A stretch of 21,352 nt of DNA from JAAAOZ01 sp964496595 (GTDB taxonomy: Bacteria > Chloroflexota > Anaerolineae > B4-G1 > SLSP01), in the NCBI GenBank assembly GCA_964496595.1, contig CAZCAI010000081.1:1-21352 (forward strand), given 5' to 3'. Below the pieces are notes generated by a model that was not told where the DNA came from, did not search any database, and worked only from the letters and a program-made list of their open reading frames with translations. Made by a program: the position numbers and the translations under genes. Positions 1-7,784 of this stretch are shown piece by piece (position 1 is the first letter of the stretch; each line of letters starts with the position of its first letter).

Positions 1-7
1 AAGGCGG

Positions 8-20
8 TATAATCTTGGAT
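8..20 (+). promoter_or_regulatory. -10 box of a near-leaderless promoter
   Basis: A perfect TATAAT lies at 8-13 and the ATG of the next gene is at 21, leaving 7 bases between them. A start of transcription at the usual distance from a -10 box would fall at or next to this ATG. No Shine-Dalgarno sequence is visible. The -35 region lies outside the window. The same arrangement recurs at 19557-19574. Confidence 0.6.
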
Positions 21-3000
21 ATGATAAAACGACACGCAAACGCAATCTTGATCATCGGGGTGGTTTTGATGTTGGTGGCGGGGTGGGGCGCGGTGCAGTG
101 GCGCGCGCGCTGGCGCTTCCACACGCGCGGCTGGACGCGCGGTTTCCCTGATCCCGTGGCGGATACGCAGCTTCCCGCGACGTGCGTCAACGCGGCGCTG
201 ACGCAGTACGAGCCGGCGGATCTCACCTGGGCGCTCGACGCCATCGAGAGCTACGGCTTCGACTGGGTGCGCCAGCGCTTCACCTGGGCCGAGATCGAGC
301 CGGCGTCGGGCGAGTTCGACTGGACGGCGTGGGATCGCGTCGTGGCGGAGGCCGAGGCGCGCGACCTGCGCCTGTTGGCCGTCTTGGACGGCGCCCCCGA
401 TTGGGCCGGGATGCCGCCCGATCCGGCGGCGTTTGCGCGCTTCGCCGGGGCGTTCGCCGCGCGCTACGGCGCGTCGATCACCTACTACCAGATCTGGCAC
501 AATCCCAACCTGGGATCGGCCTGGGGCGGGCGCGCCGACGCTTTTGGCTACGCGGACCTGCTCGCGCGCGCCGCGACGGCCATCCGCGCGGTCGATGACG
601 ACGCGCGCATCGTGCTGGGCAGCTTGGCGCCAACCTCCGAGGTGGGCGCGAATAACTATGCCGAGGATGTCTTCTTCGAGATGTTGATGGTCGCCGGAGC
701 AGGACCGCACTTCGATGTGGCCGCCGTGCAGCCCTACGGCTTCGAGACCGGCCCGCTGGATCGCCGCGTGAGCCGCGACGTGCTCAATTTCTCTCGCGCC
801 ATCCTGATGCGCGAGGCGCTGGTCGCGCACGGCCTGACGGACACGGCGGTGTGGGCCAGTGACTTTGGCTGGAATGTCGGCCCCGATTCGATCTGGGGTG
901 AGGTCAGCGCGACGACGCAGGCAGCGTACACCGTCGAGGCGTTGGCGCGGGCCGAGCGCGAGTGGCCGTGGATGGGCGTGATGTGCATCACCGGCTTCCA
1001 GCCGCGCCCGGTAGAATCAAGGGCCGAGGATGAGACGCCCGACGCCGAGGAGCATTGGGGCTTCGCGCTCTTCGGGCCGGAGGGCGATCCGCGCCCGGCG
1101 GCGGAGGCCGTGCGCGAGTGGATGACCCAATCGCGCATCGCGACGCCCGGCTTCTATCCCGCTAACACGGAGTTGGCCGATTTCGAGGGGACGTGGACGC
1201 TGGGGCCGCAGGGCGCCGACATCGGCCAGAGCGGCGACCGCGTGAGTTTGGACTTCGAGGGCACGGGCGTGGCGCTGACGGTTCGGCGCGGGCCGTACCG
1301 CGCTTTCCTCTTCGTGACCGTCGATGGCGAGCCGGCCCCGGCGCTGCCCCGCGATCGCGAGGGGCGGGCCTACGTGGTGCTCTACGATCCGCTGGCGGCG
1401 CAGGCCACGGTCCCGCTGGCGGAGGATCTGCCCTACGGCGCGCACACCGTCGAGGTGACAGCGGAGCGCGGGTGGCAGCAGTGGGCGCTGGCCGATTGGC
1501 GCGTCGCCAACACGCCCGATCCCACCGGCTATCGCGTTGGGCTGGCGGTCTGGGCGGCGGTGGGCGCGCTGGGGCTGACGTTGGCCGTCGTGGCCGGGCG
1601 GCAGGTTGCGTGGGGCGCGCTCGGCGGCGCAGTCGCGGCGGCCTGGGGGCGGCTGCGCGGCTGGCTCCGCGCGTTGATCTCGGTGGTGGTGAGCGCGATC
1701 TACGTCTTCGCCACGTGGCAGATGCTCTACGGGGAACCCGTCTTCCGGCGGTTGGGGCAGGGGGAAGGCGCAGCGGCGCTGCTCCTGGCCTCCGCGCTCT
1801 TCTACTTCTCGCCGTGGATGGTGCTCTCGTTGGCCGCCGGCGCGTTGGTCGCGTTGATCGTCTGGATCGAGCCGGCGATGGGGTTGGCGCTCACGATATT
1901 GACGGCGCCGCTCTATATGCATCCCCTCTCGCTGCTGGGCAAATCCTTCGCCTTAGCCGAGCTGGTCTTGCTCCCGACGTTGGCCGGCTGGGCGACGCGA
2001 CTGGTAAGGCGCCTGCGTCGAGGGGAGGGTCTTATTGATCTCCCTCAAGGCGAATCGCTGCCCTACCTGCGCCCGATCTTAGCCTTCGTCCTGCTCGCGC
2101 TCGTGACGACGGCCTTCGCGGCGCACCGGCGCGTGGCGCTGCGAGAATTGCGCCTGGTCGTCATCGAGCCGCTGCTCTGGTATCTGGCGCTGGTCACGCT
2201 GCCGATGTCGAGGCGCGAGCGCTGGCGCATCATCGATGCGTTCGTGCTGAGCGGCGTGATGGTCGGCGTGGTGGGGTTGGTGCAGTACTTCCTGCTGGGT
2301 AACGTGATTACCGCCGAGGGCGGGATTCGGCGCCTGCACAGCGTCTACGGCTCGCCCAACAACGTGGGCCTCTACCTGGGGCGTGTGCTGCCTGTGACGT
2401 TAGCCATCGTCCTGTGGAGCGGTAAATCGGACTGGCGAGAGTTCTGGCGGGATCGACGGCGCGTGGCCTACGCGCTCGCGCTGCCGCCCATCGGCCTGGC
2501 GCTGCTGCTCAGCCTCTCCAAGGGCGCGATTGTCGTGGGCATCCCGGCGGCGTTGTTCGTGATGGGGATGTTGGCCGGCCCGCGCTGGCGGCGGATCACG
2601 CTGGCCGTGTTAGCGCTGGGGCTGATCGCGCTGATCCCACTGATGCGCACGCCGCGCTTCGCCGGTATGTTCGATCTCGCCGGCGGCACGACGGGCTTCC
2701 GCGTCGCGCTGTGGCACAGCTCCTGGGCGCTGCTCCGCGATCACCCGTGGGTGGGCGTCGGGCTGGATAACTTCCTCTACGCCTATCGCACCCGCTATGT
2801 GCTGCCGACGGCGTGGGAGGAGTTCAACCTCTCGCACCCGCACAATATCTTCTTCGATTACGCGGTGCGATTGGGCCTCGGCGGGCTGTTGGCAGCGGGG
2901 TGGTTCCAGGTCGCTTTTTGGCGGCGGATGCTGCCCTTGCGCCGAGATGCGGATCTAATGCGGCGGGCGTTAGCCCTGGGGATGATGGGCGCGATGGCGG

Positions 3001-3110
3001 ATTTCCTGGCGCACGGCCTCGTCGATGCGTCCTACTTCGTGATCGACCTGGCCTATGCCTTCGCGTTGGCGTTAGCCGTCTCCGTGTGGCTGCGACAGCG
3101 TTCATTGTAG
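21..3110 (+). CDS. Glycosidase-like domain fused to O-antigen ligase/Wzy-type membrane domain
   Basis: Predicted membrane protein of 1029 residues. The ATG at 21 is preferred over an in-frame TTG at 15, because the -10 box at 8-13 would place the TTG outside the transcript. An N-terminal membrane anchor (about residues 8-27) leads into a clan-A glycosidase-like barrel (about 50-370) resembling GH39/GH5. Where active enzymes have W-N-E-P-N, this protein has W-H-N-P-N (W159-N163). The expected nucleophile motif T-E-x-G-W reads S-D-F-G-W, with Asp at 281. Both catalytic Glu therefore appear absent, which suggests carbohydrate binding rather than hydrolysis. A beta-rich module (about 385-505) follows, then about a dozen membrane segments. 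The final part (around 900-950) carries the Wzy_C-type signature: D-H-P-W-V-G-V-G-L-D-N-F, then S-H-P-H-N. The family polymerises or ligates lipid-linked glycans outside the membrane. Substrate is unknown. The family call for the C-terminal half is firm; the inactive-glycosidase call is inference. Confidence 0.85.
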   Translation: MIKRHANAILIIGVVLMLVAGWGAVQWRARWRFHTRGWTRGFPDPVADTQLPATCVNAALTQYEPADLTWALDAIESYGFDWVRQRFTWAEIEPASGEFDWTAWDRVVAEAEARDLRLLAVLDGAPDWAGMPPDPAAFARFAGAFAARYGASITYYQIWHNPNLGSAWGGRADAFGYADLLARAATAIRAVDDDARIVLGSLAPTSEVGANNYAEDVFFEMLMVAGAGPHFDVAAVQPYGFETGPLDRRVSRDVLNFSRAILMREALVAHGLTDTAVWASDFGWNVGPDSIWGEVSATTQAAYTVEALARAEREWPWMGVMCITGFQPRPVESRAEDETPDAEEHWGFALFGPEGDPRPAAEAVREWMTQSRIATPGFYPANTELADFEGTWTLGPQGADIGQSGDRVSLDFEGTGVALTVRRGPYRAFLFVTVDGEPAPALPRDREGRAYVVLYDPLAAQATVPLAEDLPYGAHTVEVTAERGWQQWALADWRVANTPDPTGYRVGLAVWAAVGALGLTLAVVAGRQVAWGALGGAVAAAWGRLRGWLRALISVVVSAIYVFATWQMLYGEPVFRRLGQGEGAAALLLASALFYFSPWMVLSLAAGALVALIVWIEPAMGLALTILTAPLYMHPLSLLGKSFALAELVLLPTLAGWATRLVRRLRRGEGLIDLPQGESLPYLRPILAFVLLALVTTAFAAHRRVALRELRLVVIEPLLWYLALVTLPMSRRERWRIIDAFVLSGVMVGVVGLVQYFLLGNVITAEGGIRRLHSVYGSPNNVGLYLGRVLPVTLAIVLWSGKSDWREFWRDRRRVAYALALPPIGLALLLSLSKGAIVVGIPAALFVMGMLAGPRWRRITLAVLALGLIALIPLMRTPRFAGMFDLAGGTTGFRVALWHSSWALLRDHPWVGVGLDNFLYAYRTRYVLPTAWEEFNLSHPHNIFFDYAVRLGLGGLLAAGWFQVAFWRRMLPLRRDADLMRRALALGMMGAMADFLAHGLVDASYFVIDLAYAFALALAVSVWLRQRSL

Positions 3111-3117
3111 AAATCAA

Positions 3118-3141
3118 AGAGACGCAAGATCTTGCGTCTCT
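3118..3141. repeat. Perfect 24-base palindrome
   Basis: Arms 3118-3129 and 3130-3141 are exact reverse complements with no spacer (AGAGACGCAAGA and its complement). It sits 7 bases after the stop of the ligase gene. Its core GACGCAA/TTGCGTC recurs at 3333-3350, so it is probably a small dispersed repeat. It could also stop transcripts, but no T run follows. Confidence 0.75.
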
Positions 3142-3162
3142 ACGAATAATCCCCAAAAATGT

Positions 3163-3191
3163 CCCAGGGCCGGGGATTTCCCGGCCCTGGG
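3163..3191 (+). terminator. GC-rich hairpin, possible terminator of the ligase gene
   Basis: CCCAGGGCCGGG at 3163-3174 pairs perfectly with 3180-3191 across a 5-base loop (GATTT). The stem is 12 base pairs and very GC-rich. It lies about 50 bases after the stop at 3110. A short T tract (TTTT at about 3206-3209) follows only 15 bases later, so intrinsic termination is plausible but not typical. It may instead be another dispersed palindrome. Confidence 0.45.
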
Positions 3192-3249
3192 CGCTGGTTA
3201 TGTGCTTTTACATTTACGAAATCTTTCCAGTAGCCGATTCCGTAATTTG

Positions 3250-3311
3250 GAATTGCGAATAATGCTGTTGAGTAAAGATTCAAAATTCTAAATTCGCAAT
3301 TCGCAATTTTA
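3250..3311. repeat. AT-rich inverted repeat of the AATTCGCAATT type
   Basis: An 11-base arm at 3250-3260 (GAATTGCGAAT) is the reverse complement of 3292-3302, and the CGCAATT unit is repeated directly at 3294-3308. Composition is very different from the GC-rich genes on either side. Similar AAGAATT/GAGAATT strings occur inside the gene at 15434-15534, suggesting one family of low-complexity dispersed repeats. Confidence 0.55.
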
Positions 3312-3332
3312 TGCTGATGGTTTTTCGGTAGA

Positions 3333-3350
3333 GACGCAATATTTTGCGTC
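3333..3350. repeat. Palindrome sharing its core with 3118-3141
   Basis: GACGCAA at 3333-3339 and TTGCGTC at 3344-3350 form a 7-base-pair stem around TATT. It ends one base before the stop codon of the minus-strand lipoprotein gene at 3352. The core is the same as in the palindrome at 3118-3141, about 200 bases away. It may act as a 3'-end structure for the lipoprotein mRNA. Confidence 0.6.
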
Positions 3351-3351
3351 C

Positions 3352-4176
3352 TTACTCTTCAACCTCCATCTTAATGGCGCCGATCCCGGCCTGGATGGTG
3401 ATCTCGATGACCACGTCGGATTCGTCATAAGCCTCGTTGATGTAATCGCCGCCGCGTTTCTGCAAGCCCAACGTCTCGATGTCGCCCACGCCCTGCGTGA
3501 CGTCGACGCGCACGCCGATGTCCTTCGGCAGGCGCAACGTGGTTTTGCCGATGCCGCCCTGAATGTCGACATCCACGTCGTGCTCCCAATCGCCGGTCAG
3601 GTCTAACTCGAGATCGCCCGCGCCGAGATCGAATTCCAGGCGCTCGAGGCTGGCGTTGCCGCTGAAGTCCACGTTCGCGTTCCCGGCGCCCAGCTTCATA
3701 TCCAGGCGCGGGATGTCGAGCCTGCCGAGATCAAGCTCGCTGTCGCCCGCGCCGCATTCGATCCGCAGCGTGAGCGGTACGTCGTCGCGGAAGCGCAGAT
3801 TCCACTCGTAGCGCAGATTACCGCCGAGTGAGAATTCGTCCGTGTTCGGCTGGCGAATGGACAATCGCCCTCGATCATCGTTGACCTCGTAGGAGACCCG
3901 TGGCTCCCATGAGGCGACATTGTAGATGAACTCCGCATCCATCAACTCCTCGGCGCCTTCCTCGTTCGGCTCGATCAGTAGCTCCCCCGCGCCCATCTTG
4001 ACGCTAACGCGCACATCCTCCGCGCCTTCCAGCTCGACGGTCTCGGTTTTGGTCTGCTCCTCGCCAATCTCCACAGTATTGAAGTTCAGCCCGGTAGCGA
4101 TAGAGCATCCCAGCGTAATCAGCAGCGTCGCGGTGATGAGGCTCAGCATAACAATTTGATTTGGTCTTTTACCCAT
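3352..4176 (-). CDS. Toast-rack-like envelope protein, probable lipoprotein
   Basis: Protein of 274 residues. The frame is open further upstream to 4218, but the ATG at 4176 is chosen because GGGAGGA lies 5 bases before it. A basic N-terminus and hydrophobic stretch (8-22) lead to L-G-C24. The -3 residue is Thr, so the lipobox is imperfect. The rest is a beta-strand repeat with seven G-x-G turns, beginning near residues 62, 142, 163, 185, 208, 229 and 264, each followed by alternating hydrophobic residues. This pattern, together with F-x-Y-N-V, W-x-L-R-F and P-L-T-L-R, matches the toast-rack family (Pfam Toast_rack_N type) of predicted surface proteins, whose function is not established. No catalytic residues are seen. 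The gene stands alone, 113 bases downstream of the amidinohydrolase gene. Confidence 0.8.
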   Translation of the reverse strand: MGKRPNQIVMLSLITATLLITLGCSIATGLNFNTVEIGEEQTKTETVELEGAEDVRVSVKMGAGELLIEPNEEGAEELMDAEFIYNVASWEPRVSYEVNDDRGRLSIRQPNTDEFSLGGNLRYEWNLRFRDDVPLTLRIECGAGDSELDLGRLDIPRLDMKLGAGNANVDFSGNASLERLEFDLGAGDLELDLTGDWEHDVDVDIQGGIGKTTLRLPKDIGVRVDVTQGVGDIETLGLQKRGGDYINEAYDESDVVIEITIQAGIGAIKMEVEE

Positions 4177-4289
4177 TGTATTCCTCCCATAGTTCTGTGA
4201 TTTGTAGGTGGGTTTCATAAATATACTACGAGATGGCTAAGAAAAGGTTGCGGGAAGGACGTGGCGACGGGGGTATTAAATTGCGGACA

Positions 4290-5084
4290 TCAAAAGAGCG
4301 GCAGCACGAGGCAGCTTGGCCCGCCGGCGCCCTTGACGAATTCCGAGAGGTCCAAGGGCTGGACGGTGAATCCTGCCCCTCGCAGCGCCGCGATGGCGTG
4401 GGTGTTGCTCTGCTCGGCGATGACGTGGCCCGCGCCCAGGCCGATGACGTTGCCGCTGATGAAGTCGCGCTGGGGGATGAGGATGACCTCGAAGCCGGCG
4501 AAGAACTCCGGCGGAAAGACACCCTCGCACGCGAGGATGTGGCGCGGGCCGACGGCGCTCATCATCCCGCCGATGTGCAAGGAGGGCGGCGGCGCCTCGG
4601 CGACGCGCACATCGTAGCCCAGCGGCGCAAGCAGGGCCGTGATCTGGCGGACGCCCGCGTCGTTGGTGCGTCTCGAACGCCCGACGAAGGCCACGTCGTC
4701 CGCCAGGATCACATCCCCGCCCTCGACGGTGGCCGGCGCCGTGATGCGCCCGATCTCCGGCGCGCCTGTCGCCGTCAGCGCCTGGGCCATCCACGCCGGC
4801 TCCCCGTGCCGCGAGGGCAATCCCATGCGCAGGCGGATGAAGCCTTCCGGCGTACCTAACGCTGTATCCTGCACGAAGACGCTGTTGGGATGGCCGGCCA
4901 GCGCCGGGATGGCGATCACCTCGGCGCCGGCGGCGACGATGGCTGCGCGCAGCGCGCGATGTTGGGCGAGGGCGCGCTCGCGATCCGCCCGCGCGGTGAG
5001 ATTGTGCGCCGCCAGATTCGTCGCCTCGAAGTAGGCCGCGCCCGGCGCGGAGACGACCATCCGCCGGGGCAGGTGCTCTCTCAT
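4290..5084 (-). CDS. Dimethylargininase-like amidinohydrolase
   Basis: Cytosolic protein of 264 residues in the amidinotransferase/dimethylarginine dimethylaminohydrolase superfamily. Members hydrolyse guanidino groups, typically methylarginine to citrulline plus methylamine, through a covalent Cys intermediate. Visible motifs in the expected order are H65-P-N-S-V-F-V-Q-D73, E121-G-G-D, L-H170-I-G-G and G-G-P-S-C258-L at the C-terminus. These supply the Glu, His and Cys of the catalytic triad. Length fits the family (about 255-280). The ATG at 5084 is chosen because GAAAGG lies about 8 bases upstream, inside the last codons of the preceding gene. That gene's stop is only 5 bases away, so the two are surely co-transcribed. 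The substrate cannot be read from sequence: methylarginine, arginine or another guanidino compound is possible. Confidence 0.85.
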   Translation of the reverse strand: MREHLPRRMVVSAPGAAYFEATNLAAHNLTARADRERALAQHRALRAAIVAAGAEVIAIPALAGHPNSVFVQDTALGTPEGFIRLRMGLPSRHGEPAWMAQALTATGAPEIGRITAPATVEGGDVILADDVAFVGRSRRTNDAGVRQITALLAPLGYDVRVAEAPPPSLHIGGMMSAVGPRHILACEGVFPPEFFAGFEVILIPQRDFISGNVIGLGAGHVIAEQSNTHAIAALRGAGFTVQPLDLSEFVKGAGGPSCLVLPLF

Positions 5085-5089
5085 CGCGT

Positions 5090-6043
5090 TTACCTTTCGA
5101 ATACGTAGGTCGCGCCGACGCCGACGAGGTCGCACGCTTCGCCGTAGGTTGCTGCAAACTGCTGGCGCGCGGCGTCGCCGGTGCAGTGCAGCGGCGCGAC
5201 GCGCTGCACGCCCAGCGCTTCAAAATCCTCGATGATGCGCGCAATTTGCCGCTCCGACGCGCTCCCCAGGTGGAAGCCGCCCATCACCAGCCGAATCTCG
5301 CCGCCCGTCGCCTCCTTGGCGGCGCGTGCCATCTCCACGACGCCGGGATGGGCGCAGCCGGTGATCACGACCCACCCCTCGGTGGTCTCGACGGCCAGCG
5401 CCTGCTCCAGGATCGGCCCATCGACCTGGCCCGTCGTCCAGATGCCCGGCGCGATCTCTGCGGGCGCGTCGACCTCGATCAATTCGGCGGCGGCGCGGAT
5501 TTGGTTTTTGGTGGTTGCGGGGAAGCTGGCAGGAACGTAGACTTCCGGCCGGATATCTTGCTGGAGCAGGCGGCTCAGGCCGCCGGTGTGATCGCCGTGG
5601 ATGTGCGAGAGGACGATGGTCTCGATGGCAGAAGGATCTTTGCCCAGGGTGTCCATATTGCTGAGCAGGAGATTGCCCTGCCCGCCGGTATCGAAGAGGA
5701 GCGTGGCATCTTCGTCTGAGCGCTCGATCAGGCAACTGAATCCCCAGGCGGTCGTCAAATCGGTATCATACGCATTATTATCGTATAGCACGGTAAGGGT
5801 TATCATCTCGGTTATCTCCTTTGGTGACTCGGTGGGTACAGATGTCTCGGTCATCGTCGGTTGAGGCGTGAGGGTTGGCTGCGAGGTCGCCGTCGGCGTC
5901 GAGGTGGCCGTCGTGGCGCTTGTGGCCGTGGCGGATGGGGCGGGCGTCGCGGTGGCCGGAAGCGGCGTGGGTGTGGAGGGCGTCGTCGTGACGCACGCGG
6001 GCAGCAGCAGGTATAAGGCTAAAATCCATCGATAGATTTTCAT
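5090..6043 (-). CDS. Lipoprotein metallo-beta-lactamase-fold hydrolase
   Basis: Protein of 317 residues, predicted to be exported and lipid-anchored. Residues 1-17 form a signal peptide ending in L-P-A-C17. Residues 18-75 are a linker almost entirely of Thr, Ser, Pro and Ala. The hydrolase domain follows, with H147-I-H149-G-D151-H152 as the main metal motif, G-C-A-H232-P-G, G-G-F-H258-L-G and P-L-H286-C. The pattern L-F-D-T-G-G-Q-G, N-M-D-T-L-G and I-T-G-C-A-H-P-G resembles the COG1237 group, which includes enzymes named as methanopterin-pathway synthases; here the role is unknown. The frame is open back to 6178, but the ATG at 6043 has GAGGTG 5 bases upstream and begins a proper signal peptide. 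It is followed after 5 bases by the amidinohydrolase gene. Confidence 0.85.
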   Translation of the reverse strand: MKIYRWILALYLLLPACVTTTPSTPTPLPATATPAPSATATSATTATSTPTATSQPTLTPQPTMTETSVPTESPKEITEMITLTVLYDNNAYDTDLTTAWGFSCLIERSDEDATLLFDTGGQGNLLLSNMDTLGKDPSAIETIVLSHIHGDHTGGLSRLLQQDIRPEVYVPASFPATTKNQIRAAAELIEVDAPAEIAPGIWTTGQVDGPILEQALAVETTEGWVVITGCAHPGVVEMARAAKEATGGEIRLVMGGFHLGSASERQIARIIEDFEALGVQRVAPLHCTGDAARQQFAATYGEACDLVGVGATYVFER

Positions 6044-6069
6044 ATTGCACCTCGTTGAAAGTGGGCCAA

Positions 6070-6107
6070 AAGTAAAACTGCCGCGCGATGTATATCTCAC
6101 GCGGCAG
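6070..6107 (-). terminator. Rho-independent terminator of the amino-acid ABC transporter operon
   Basis: On the minus strand, CTGCCGCG (6107-6100) pairs with CGCGGCAG (6085-6078), and an inner GAT/ATC can extend the stem. The stem is followed directly by TTTTACTTTT. It lies 40 bases after the stop of the last permease gene. This is the clearest terminator in the window. Stem and T run are seen directly; efficiency is inferred. Confidence 0.8.
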
Positions 6108-6146
6108 GAGTTGATACTTTCATAATAGCGGGATAGCGGGCGCGGG

Positions 6147-6869
6147 TTAGATTTGGCGTGTGCGGCCCTCGATGCCATGGCCGGGGATGCGCACGACCTC
6201 CTCCAGTTTCGACAGCGCCATCGAGATGCCCAGGACGACGACCAAATAGATGGCGCCGACGGTCAGCAGAATTTCCATCGGGTTGTAGTGTTTGCTGATG
6301 ATGAATTGTCCGCGCGCCAGCAGGTCGGGCACGGAGATGACAAAGACAACGGAGGTGTATTTGACCATGTAGGCGACCTCGTTCGACCACGCGGGGATGG
6401 CCAAGCGGAGCGCCTGCGGCATCACGACGTTGAGGATCGCCTGGAGTTTAGTCATGCCCAAGGCGCGCGCGGCCATAATCTCGCCATCGCTGATGGCCTG
6501 GATAGCGCTGCGGAAGTATTCCGCCTGATAGGCGCCGCTGTTCAGGCCCAGAGCTACATAGGCCGAGAACATGCGATCTAAGATCAGGAATTGCGCCGGG
6601 ACGCCCAATCCATCCAAGAAGCGGGCCAGATCGGGGAGGCCATAGTAGATGACGAACAACTGCACCAGCAGCGGCGTGCCGCGAAATAGCTCGATGTAAC
6701 TGATAGCGAGGGAGCGCAGCCAACGTGGGCCGTAGACGCGTGTCAGGGCGGTGGGGAAGCCCACGACCATGCCGATGGCGAGTGAGACCACGCTGATTTG
6801 CAACGTCGTCAGCAGACCCCGGCCCAGCGTCGGCCAGATCATATTCCAAAACTCTAGTAACTCGCCCAT
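6147..6869 (-). CDS. Polar amino-acid ABC transporter, permease subunit (HisM/GlnP type)
   Basis: Inner-membrane permease of 240 residues, normal size for the family. It has several membrane segments. The cytoplasmic EAA loop is clear: S-A-I-Q-A-I, then G-E-I-M-A-A-R-A-L-G-M-T and M-P-Q-A-L-R-L-A-I-P. The N-terminal half contains E-L-F-R-G-T-P-L-L-V-Q-L, also typical of amino-acid permeases. It should pair with the other permease of this operon (7785-8456) as a heterodimer on the ATPase. The ATG at 6869 follows the ATPase stop by 3 bases, with GCGAGG as a ribosome site inside the end of that gene, so translation is coupled. It is the last gene of the operon, before the terminator at 6107-6078. 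Confidence 0.92.
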   Translation of the reverse strand: MGELLEFWNMIWPTLGRGLLTTLQISVVSLAIGMVVGFPTALTRVYGPRWLRSLAISYIELFRGTPLLVQLFVIYYGLPDLARFLDGLGVPAQFLILDRMFSAYVALGLNSGAYQAEYFRSAIQAISDGEIMAARALGMTKLQAILNVVMPQALRLAIPAWSNEVAYMVKYTSVVFVISVPDLLARGQFIISKHYNPMEILLTVGAIYLVVVLGISMALSKLEEVVRIPGHGIEGRTRQI

Positions 6870-6872
6870 AAC

Positions 6873-7679
6873 CTATGCCTCGCTTTCTTCTAGTCCCAGG
6901 ACGATATCGCTCCCGGGTTCTTCGTCTTCTTGCTTGCCGTACAACTCGGTGATCTTGCCCAGGAACTCCCGCGTGCGTCGATGTTGGGGGTTGTAGAAGA
7001 GTTGATCCGGCGGCCCCTGCTCGGCGATCACGCCGTGCTCCATAAAGAGCATGCGATTAGAAACCTCGCGGGCGAAGCCCATCTCGTGTGTCACGACGAT
7101 CATCGTCATGCCCTCGTGGGCCAGTTGCTTCATGACCTCCAGCACCTCGCCGATTAGCTCTGGATCGAGCGCGGAGGTCGGCTCATCGAAGAGCATCGCC
7201 AGCGGGTCCATCGCCAGCGCGCGCGCGATGGCCACGCGCTGCTTCTGGCCGCCGGAGAGCTGCGAGGGGTAGAGATTGGCCTTATCGGCCAGGCCCACGC
7301 GCTCCAACTCGAACTCGGCCAATTCGCGGGCCTCGTTTTTGGGCATCTTTTTGACCTTCAGCGGCGCGACCATCACGTTGCGCAGCGCGGTCAGGTGGCT
7401 GAAGAGGTTGAAGTCCTGGAAAACCATCCCCACACGCTCGCGGAGATGATTGACGTTGGCATCCGGCGCGGTGATCTCCTCTTCATCGATCCACACGCGC
7501 CCCTTATCTGGATGGGTGAGGAGGTTGATGCAGCGGAGCATCGTGCTCTTGCCGGTGCCGCTGGGGCCAATCGCCACCAGCACCTCCTTCTCGTGCACCT
7601 CCAGGGAGACGCCCTGCAAGACTTTGGTCGGGCCATAGGTCTTGTGCAAATCTTCGACTCGAATGATGATTTTACTCAT
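6873..7679 (-). CDS. Polar amino-acid ABC transporter, ATP-binding subunit
   Basis: Cytoplasmic ATPase of 268 residues that drives import through the two neighbouring permeases. Walker A is G-P-S-G-T-G-K-S-T at 38-46, the Q-loop Gln is at 88, the ABC signature L-S-G-G-Q at 141-145, Walker B ends in D165-E166, and the switch His is at 198. The C-terminal motif H-G-V-I-A-E-Q-G-P is usual in GlnQ/HisP-type subunits. About 20 acidic residues after position 247 extend beyond the compact family fold. The start at 7679 has AAAGGAGC about 6 bases upstream. It lies between the two permease genes: 105 bases after the upstream one and 3 bases before the downstream one. The 105-base gap shows no convincing hairpin or promoter. 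Confidence 0.95.
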   Translation of the reverse strand: MSKIIIRVEDLHKTYGPTKVLQGVSLEVHEKEVLVAIGPSGTGKSTMLRCINLLTHPDKGRVWIDEEEITAPDANVNHLRERVGMVFQDFNLFSHLTALRNVMVAPLKVKKMPKNEARELAEFELERVGLADKANLYPSQLSGGQKQRVAIARALAMDPLAMLFDEPTSALDPELIGEVLEVMKQLAHEGMTMIVVTHEMGFAREVSNRMLFMEHGVIAEQGPPDQLFYNPQHRRTREFLGKITELYGKQEDEEPGSDIVLGLEESEA

Positions 7680-7784
7680 AATGTGCTCCTTTGTTTTCGT
7701 ATAAGGGCGCCTGGTAGCTTGACTAAGGTAGTTCCAGGATTCCCCTGGCTTCCCGGAAGGCGACTAAAAGTTCTGTCGCGAAGC

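Noticed and set aside
15..20. TTG at 15 as start of the ligase gene
   Set aside because: The -10 box at 8-13 would put the transcript start after this codon, and the ATG at 21 is available.
6044..6178. Longer N-terminus for the metallo-hydrolase
   Set aside because: It would read through the terminator of the upstream operon. The ATG at 6043 has a ribosome site and begins a proper lipoprotein signal.
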